A stretch of DNA of 10,520 nt, from positions 1 to 10,520 of the forward strand of contig CANCQD010000083.1 of the NCBI GenBank assembly GCA_947380285.1, in the 5' to 3' direction. Positions 6,644-10,520 of this stretch are shown in pieces. The stretch's first letter is position 1. Every line of letters starts with the position of its first letter. The notes beneath the pieces were generated by a model. That model had not been told where the DNA came from. It saw nothing but the letters and a program-made list of their open reading frames with translations, and did not search any database. Made by a program: the position numbers and the translations under genes. The stretch is from Burkholderiaceae bacterium. GTDB taxonomy: Bacteria; Pseudomonadota; Gammaproteobacteria; Burkholderiales; Burkholderiaceae.

Positions 6644-8341
6644 ATGCAAGACATAAAGTCTGTTACAAAAACCTCTTTTTTACGCCGCACTTTAGCTGTT
6701 CAGCTGATGGTGGGTCTGACTTGCTCTGGATTACCTGCATATGCTGCTCCTGCTGGCGATGTATCTGTAGAGGGTAACTCTGCCGCCATTCAGAATATTG
6801 GGAGGGCTATGCAGTCGCCCGATGCTCGCCCCACCAATGCGCCTACACGCAGTTCCATGCAGAGTCAGCCTAATATTGTTTTGCCAGATATGGGCGATCC
6901 AGGTGGGGATTCCTTGAGTCGAGTGGACGAGCGTAAATATGGCGAAATGATCATGCGTCAGATTCGTCCAGATCCCGATTATTCAAATGACTTGCCGATC
7001 TATGATTTCTTAAATCAGATGGAGCGTCGTTTATTGCAGGCCGCCAGGAAGTTACAGCTTGGAGGTGCCAATGAACAGGGAAGCGGCGCTTACAACTTCG
7101 AAGTATTTGCGGTAAAAGATAGCACTATTAATGCGTTTGCATTGCCTGGTGGATTCATTGGCTTTCATACGGGCCTCATTGTGAGTGCGGAATCGGATTC
7201 TGAGGTAGCTTCTGTAATGGGTCATGAAACAGGCCACGTATTGCAGCGCCACCTAGCCCGTCAGATGGATAAGCAAACTACAAACATGATGATTGCCATT
7301 GCAGGTATGGTTCTTGGTGCATTGGCGATGTCCCGTAATCCTCAGGCTGGCGCTGGCCTAATGCAGGGTGGCCAAGCGGCAGCAATTAGTAATCAGCTTT
7401 CCTATTCTAGGGATGCTGAACGTGAGGCTGATCGTGTTGGTTTTCAGATCTTGGATGCCAGTGGATATGACGTAAATGGTGCGCCAGGATTTTTTCAGCG
7501 TTTACAAAAAGCTACGGGCATTATGGATAAAGGCGTGCCTTCTTATGTCCGCACCCATCCACTAACAACAGATCGTATTGCCGATATGCAAGATAGGGCC
7601 CGTACTGCCGTATCACGTAACGTCCCTACATCCGTAGAGTTTTATTTTATTAAGGCACGGGCACGCATGGAGCAAGCGGGTACCTCTAGCGGAATGTACG
7701 ACTTAAAAAATACCTTTGATAGCTTGAGCAAACAACAGCCTATTGGTAAGCAGTTAGAAGGTTTCTATGGACTGGCTTTAATAGCGCAACGTCAAGGAAA
7801 AATAGATCAGGCAGAAGCGGATTTGCAGCAAGCTCGCAATTTGGCTCAGAAGGCAAGCGCTCCAGGATCTCCGATCCAAAGACAAAGCCTTTCATTGGAT
7901 ATCACCGCATCCGAACTTGCCCTAGCAAAAGGTAAGGGTGAAGAGGCGTTGCAAATAGCCCAAGCTACTTTGCGAGCCTATCCTCAGTCTTATGCTGCAG
8001 GTGCCGCCATGATTAATGCGGAGTTAAATCTCGGCCGCACAAATGATGCTATCTCATGGTTAAAGGCCCGCACAAGATCTCAGCCTAATGAAATAGTCTG
8101 GTGGACCTTATTATCTAAAGCCTACGATCAGGCCAAGAATGTGCCTATGCGCCATTACGCGCTTGGTGAAAAATATGCTCTTGAAGGTGCTTGGCCTTCA
8201 GCGATTGAGCAGCTAAGAATTGCACGTTCTGCTGGCGGGGCTGATTTTTATCAAAGCTCTAGTATCGATGCCCGTTTACGGGAAATGCAACGGCAGTATC
8301 AAGATGAGCTCAAGGAGCAGGGCAAGCAAATGCCGAGTTAG
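6644..8341 (+). CDS. Exported M48-family zinc metalloprotease with TPR-like tail (BepA-like)
   Basis: With the ATG at 6644 this is a 565-residue protein with a signal peptide (charged SFLRRTL, hydrophobic core, probable cleavage after PAYA near residue 34), a low-complexity linker, an M48 protease domain (about 95-325) and a helical TPR-like region (about 370-530). Zinc motif HETGH is at 194-198, EREAD at 259-263 supplies the third ligand, and RTHPL with His305 matches the histidine that plugs the active site in E. coli BepA. BepA degrades or chaperones stalled outer-membrane proteins such as LptD in the periplasm, so a similar envelope quality-control role is likely. An upstream start at 6581 is open, but it would place 21 non-signal residues in front and overlap moaC. 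The ATG has only a weak GAG before it. The stop overlaps that of the convergent gene. Confidence 0.9.
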   Translation: MQDIKSVTKTSFLRRTLAVQLMVGLTCSGLPAYAAPAGDVSVEGNSAAIQNIGRAMQSPDARPTNAPTRSSMQSQPNIVLPDMGDPGGDSLSRVDERKYGEMIMRQIRPDPDYSNDLPIYDFLNQMERRLLQAARKLQLGGANEQGSGAYNFEVFAVKDSTINAFALPGGFIGFHTGLIVSAESDSEVASVMGHETGHVLQRHLARQMDKQTTNMMIAIAGMVLGALAMSRNPQAGAGLMQGGQAAAISNQLSYSRDAEREADRVGFQILDASGYDVNGAPGFFQRLQKATGIMDKGVPSYVRTHPLTTDRIADMQDRARTAVSRNVPTSVEFYFIKARARMEQAGTSSGMYDLKNTFDSLSKQQPIGKQLEGFYGLALIAQRQGKIDQAEADLQQARNLAQKASAPGSPIQRQSLSLDITASELALAKGKGEEALQIAQATLRAYPQSYAAGAAMINAELNLGRTNDAISWLKARTRSQPNEIVWWTLLSKAYDQAKNVPMRHYALGEKYALEGAWPSAIEQLRIARSAGGADFYQSSSIDARLREMQRQYQDELKEQGKQMPS

Positions 8342-8958
8342 GGCTCCGGTTTTGCTATGTATTTAAAGCGAGAAGTTAATTCCTTAGAGTGAATGGGATC
8401 TAGGGGTAACTGTTTTCCATCCCAAATCCAAGATCCTCCAAAACTACAAGCTTCTTCACGTAGTTTGGCTAGCTCAGAAAAATGATCTAAATCATGATCA
8501 TGTAACAAAGCAATTGTCTGACTATTGCTTTTAATCAACTGATTTTTTTCTTGGCTATTACCGTTGCAAATGAATTGCTCTACATTGCCAACAATATAAA
8601 TATTTCCATTCTCATCACTAAGTGCGGCAGTGGGTTCCATGATTTGATGGCATTGATTGATGAGATGAGGACCATTGTCGCCAGGAATAATTCTCGCTAT
8701 CCAAGGGGTGGCATCTAGGGTAATAAAAACGCGCTGTGGCCCATTCTGGAAAAAGTATTCCCCGAGTTCATTGCACGCATAGTTGCGTGCGATAAATTCA
8801 TTTAAAGCTGAGTGTTGAATGATCTGGCCAGGAAGATTATTTAGTTGAGTAAACTCATCGCGCATACGCCAATGACCGCGGCGATCTAAAGCCAGCCAGC
8901 CATAGCAATCAGGCACATTTGGCCACTTTATGAGTGACCGTAGCACTTGATCATCCAT
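8338..8958 (-). CDS. Conserved protein of unknown function (betaproteobacterial DUF)
   Basis: A 206-residue, mostly soluble protein with no signal peptide or membrane segment. Recognisable stretches are IKWPNVPDCYGWLALDRRGHWRMRDE near the N-terminus, FIARNYACNELGEYFFQNGPQRVFI in the middle, and a His/Asp-rich HDHDLDHF before a tryptophan-containing FGGSWIWDG end. I recognise this as a type seen beside waaF in Burkholderiales (possibly DUF2944, from memory and unconfirmed). No function is known to me. The ATG at 8958 starts 4 bases after the upstream stop, suggesting translational coupling. A longer version from 9036 is open, but it overlaps the upstream gene by 74 bases and adds unconserved-looking sequence. 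It is the last gene of the minus-strand cluster, and its stop overlaps that of the M48 protease. Confidence 0.8.
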   Translation of the reverse strand: MDDQVLRSLIKWPNVPDCYGWLALDRRGHWRMRDEFTQLNNLPGQIIQHSALNEFIARNYACNELGEYFFQNGPQRVFITLDATPWIARIIPGDNGPHLINQCHQIMEPTAALSDENGNIYIVGNVEQFICNGNSQEKNQLIKSNSQTIALLHDHDLDHFSELAKLREEACSFGGSWIWDGKQLPLDPIHSKELTSRFKYIAKPEP

Positions 8959-8962
8959 GGAT

Positions 8963-9397
8963 TTAATGCAAGCCGTGTGGCGTAGAAGGAGCGTCGAAAG
9001 TCTCTTCAGTGGAATGGCTGGCATGCATGTGGGCAATGCGCCAACCCTGACTATCTTGTAGCAACACGAGCGTAATGTTTAGAAAAAATTCTGCTTCAAC
9101 TTGATCGGGTCGAAGATGAACAGCTTCAGTAGTGTCATATACGGCGGCACCTAAAACGGAATGGCTAATACAAGCAATGGGCTCTAAAAATAAAGGCTGC
9201 TTAGTGAGAAGTCTTTCTAAGCCCTCCCGAATTTCTGCATGTCCACTGAGGCGATGACCTTCGGGGAGGACACAGGTAATGGAATCATCATCCAGCCAAA
9301 TATCCAGGGCACCCTGTACATCGCGATGACGCAAGGCATCTCGCCATGCCTCCACTACATCATCTGCACTGTGAAAGAGTCTGGCAAGTTTGGTCAT
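8963..9397 (-). CDS. NTF2-like / SnoaL-like protein (SgcJ/EcaC type)
   Basis: A 144-residue cytoplasmic protein with the cone-shaped NTF2-like layout: an N-terminal helix (SADDVVEAWRDALRHRDVQGALDIW), the DDDSITCVLPEGHRLSGHAEIREGLERLL section, then beta strands ending WRIAHMHASHS. This matches the SnoaL-like/SgcJ-EcaC superfamily, whose members range from small-molecule isomerases to ligand-binding proteins, so the substrate cannot be deduced. AGGA lies about 10 bases before the ATG. It starts 17 bases after waaF and ends 4 bases before the next gene, so it belongs to the waaF operon. A role in LPS metabolism is possible by position only. Confidence 0.82.
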   Translation of the reverse strand: MTKLARLFHSADDVVEAWRDALRHRDVQGALDIWLDDDSITCVLPEGHRLSGHAEIREGLERLLTKQPLFLEPIACISHSVLGAAVYDTTEAVHLRPDQVEAEFFLNITLVLLQDSQGWRIAHMHASHSTEETFDAPSTPHGLH

Positions 9398-9414
9398 GGC
9401 TAACTTTTCCTAGT

Positions 9415-10455
9415 TTATGACTGCAATGTATTCAGTGTAGCGAATACTTGTTCGGGGAGGATGTCGTTTAAGCAATTGAGGTGGCCTAATGGACATTCTC
9501 TTTTATGACATGGGCTGCACGTTAGGTTTAGCCAAATCACTTTGGCCTTATCCGATAAAGGTGGGGTATGGGCTGGATCGCTTGAGCCAAAAATGGCTAC
9601 TTGAGGTGTTTTGAGGGCTGCTGCGATATGCATTAGACCTGAGTCATTGCTGATGACGGCCTTACTTAAACCAATCAAAGCAATCGCTTCATCTAGTGAG
9701 GTATTTCCGCACCAATTATGGATGTGGTCATCTTGCTTAGCTTGGGAATGAATTTCTTGGGCAAGTGCGTGATCACTTTTGCTGCCCAAAAGAATGATCT
9801 GATTATTTGGGTTTCTAGCAATTAATCTTTGTGCTAGTTCTGCGAAATGACTTGTTGGCCAGCGCTTAGTTGGACCATATTCGGCGCCTGGGCACATGAC
9901 GTAAATATTTTCAGGATCAATCTTGGCGCTTTGCAATTTTGCCCGTACGGATTGATTTGCTATGGGGGAAACATTTAACTTTGGTGTCGGGCTATTGGAT
10001 ATTGCTAATGCTTGATCTTTACCAAGAAGTTGGCTCAGCGCAAGATAGTGCTCGACCATGGGCGGGCGATTTATTTTGCTTGGGTTATCTAAGGGGAGAT
10101 TGATTAATCCAAAGCGCAACTCGCCACGATAGCCGATTCGAAAAGGAATATTGGCGAGCCAGGGAATCAATGCCGACTTAAAGCTATTGGGTAATACAAA
10201 ACACGCTTGATATTTTTTTGCTGCAAGTTTTTTTGCTAGCTGTTGACGTAAGTCCCATTGCAATTGCTTATGCTCGAACTTCGCTTCAATTACTTCGTGA
10301 ACTTCTGAACAAGCGCGATAGATAGGCGCCACCCAATTGCTGGCTAGAACGTCGATGTTTGATTCTGGGTATTGCTCTTTAATATTTGCCAGTAAAGGCT
10401 GAGTCATTACAGCATCCCCAATCCAGTTTGGGGCGATGATCAGAATACCGTGCAT
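9415..10455 (-). CDS. waaF: Lipopolysaccharide heptosyltransferase II
   Basis: WaaF adds the second L-glycero-D-manno-heptose to the LPS inner core, using ADP-heptose at the cytoplasmic face of the inner membrane. The 346-residue protein has the GT9 (GT-B fold) N-terminus IIAPNWIGDAVMTQPLL with the presumed catalytic Asp13, the family stretch FVLPNSFKSALIPWLANIPFRIGYRGE (about 86-112), the nucleotide-sugar motif CPGAEYGPTKRWP (188-200), SNDSGLMHIAAAL (269-281) and HTPPLSDKAKVIW. A four-cysteine cluster (C313, C316, C321, C328) near the C-terminus replaces the corresponding E. coli region. I recall similar clusters in other WaaF proteins and cannot assign its role. Length is normal. GGGA lies 8 bases before the ATG. 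It leads the cluster after a probable zinc-finger gene. Confidence 0.95.
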   Translation of the reverse strand: MHGILIIAPNWIGDAVMTQPLLANIKEQYPESNIDVLASNWVAPIYRACSEVHEVIEAKFEHKQLQWDLRQQLAKKLAAKKYQACFVLPNSFKSALIPWLANIPFRIGYRGELRFGLINLPLDNPSKINRPPMVEHYLALSQLLGKDQALAISNSPTPKLNVSPIANQSVRAKLQSAKIDPENIYVMCPGAEYGPTKRWPTSHFAELAQRLIARNPNNQIILLGSKSDHALAQEIHSQAKQDDHIHNWCGNTSLDEAIALIGLSKAVISNDSGLMHIAAALKTPQVAIFGSSDPAHTPPLSDKAKVIWLNLTCSPCHKRECPLGHLNCLNDILPEQVFATLNTLQS

Positions 10456-10469
10456 GTAATGTATCCCGA

Positions 10470-10493
10470 CTCAGCACCCTGAGAGGTGCTGAC
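10470..10493 (-). other. Inverted repeat in the leader between the zinc-finger gene and waaF
   Basis: TCAGCACC (10471-10478) and GGTGCTGA (10485-10492) form a perfect 8-bp stem. A G-U pair extends it to 9 bp and leaves a 4-base loop. Read on the minus strand it is not followed by a T-tract, so it is not a standard terminator. It ends about 3 bases before the weak GGGA ribosome binding site of waaF and could influence mRNA stability or translation. Confidence 0.5.
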
Positions 10494-10498
10494 AAGGC

Positions 10499-10520
10499 TT
10501 AGTGACCGTGTGGCTCAGTG
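10499..10520 (-). CDS. C-terminal end of a probable zinc-finger protein (partial)
   Basis: On the minus strand the window edge reads Thr-Glu-Pro-His-Gly-His followed by TAA (10501-10499). Small zinc-finger (zf-CHCC type) proteins encoded just upstream of waaF in Burkholderiales often end in a His-rich tail such as PHGH, which I know from memory. Six residues cannot prove identity. The frame, the stop and the 43-base gap to waaF all fit a gene heading the same operon. Confidence 0.4.

Noticed and set aside
8959..9036. Upstream start for the 206-residue unknown protein adding 26 residues
   Set aside because: It would overlap the NTF2-like gene by 74 bases. The ATG at 8958 sits 4 bases after that gene's stop, the usual coupled arrangement.

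Overview
The window looks like a chromosomal housekeeping segment from a betaproteobacterium of the Burkholderiaceae. Polynucleobacter is the best guess. This rests on the recA-recX-sucC-sucD-TerC-pilin-moaC-M48 gene order, the Burkholderiales-like RecA, SucC, SucD and WaaF proteins, and the moderate G+C. I made no database comparison, so the genus is an inference.

Left part (1-2365): the 3' end of a tRNA gene and its terminator, a small four-to-five-pass membrane protein (DUF2878 type), then recA behind a near-perfect LexA (SOS) box, and recX directly downstream. There is no terminator between recA and recX. Instead a perfect 11-bp hairpin lies inside the first codons of recX.

Centre (2366-6088): sucC and sucD, the two subunits of succinyl-CoA synthetase (TCA cycle). 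sucC is interrupted by a +1 frameshift in a run of seven A residues. The sucCD unit ends at an intrinsic terminator. It is followed by a TerC/YjbE-type membrane protein with its own terminator, then a type IV pilin with an unusually long leader peptide, which faces moaC across a bidirectional terminator.

Right part (6144-10520): moaC (molybdenum cofactor synthesis, minus strand) diverges by only 23 bp from an exported BepA-like M48 metalloprotease with a TPR-like tail (plus strand). The protease gene meets a minus-strand cluster tail to tail, with overlapping stop codons. That cluster reads, in transcription order: the last codons of a probable zinc-finger protein, waaF (heptosyltransferase II, LPS inner core), an NTF2/SnoaL-like protein, and a conserved protein of unknown function. 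Spacing is tight (43, 17 and 4 bp), so it is probably one operon.

I see no CRISPR array, insertion sequence, prophage, toxin-antitoxin pair or defence island, and no convincing undescribed system. The observations most worth a second look are the sucC homopolymer frameshift, the hairpin inside recX and the long prepilin leader.
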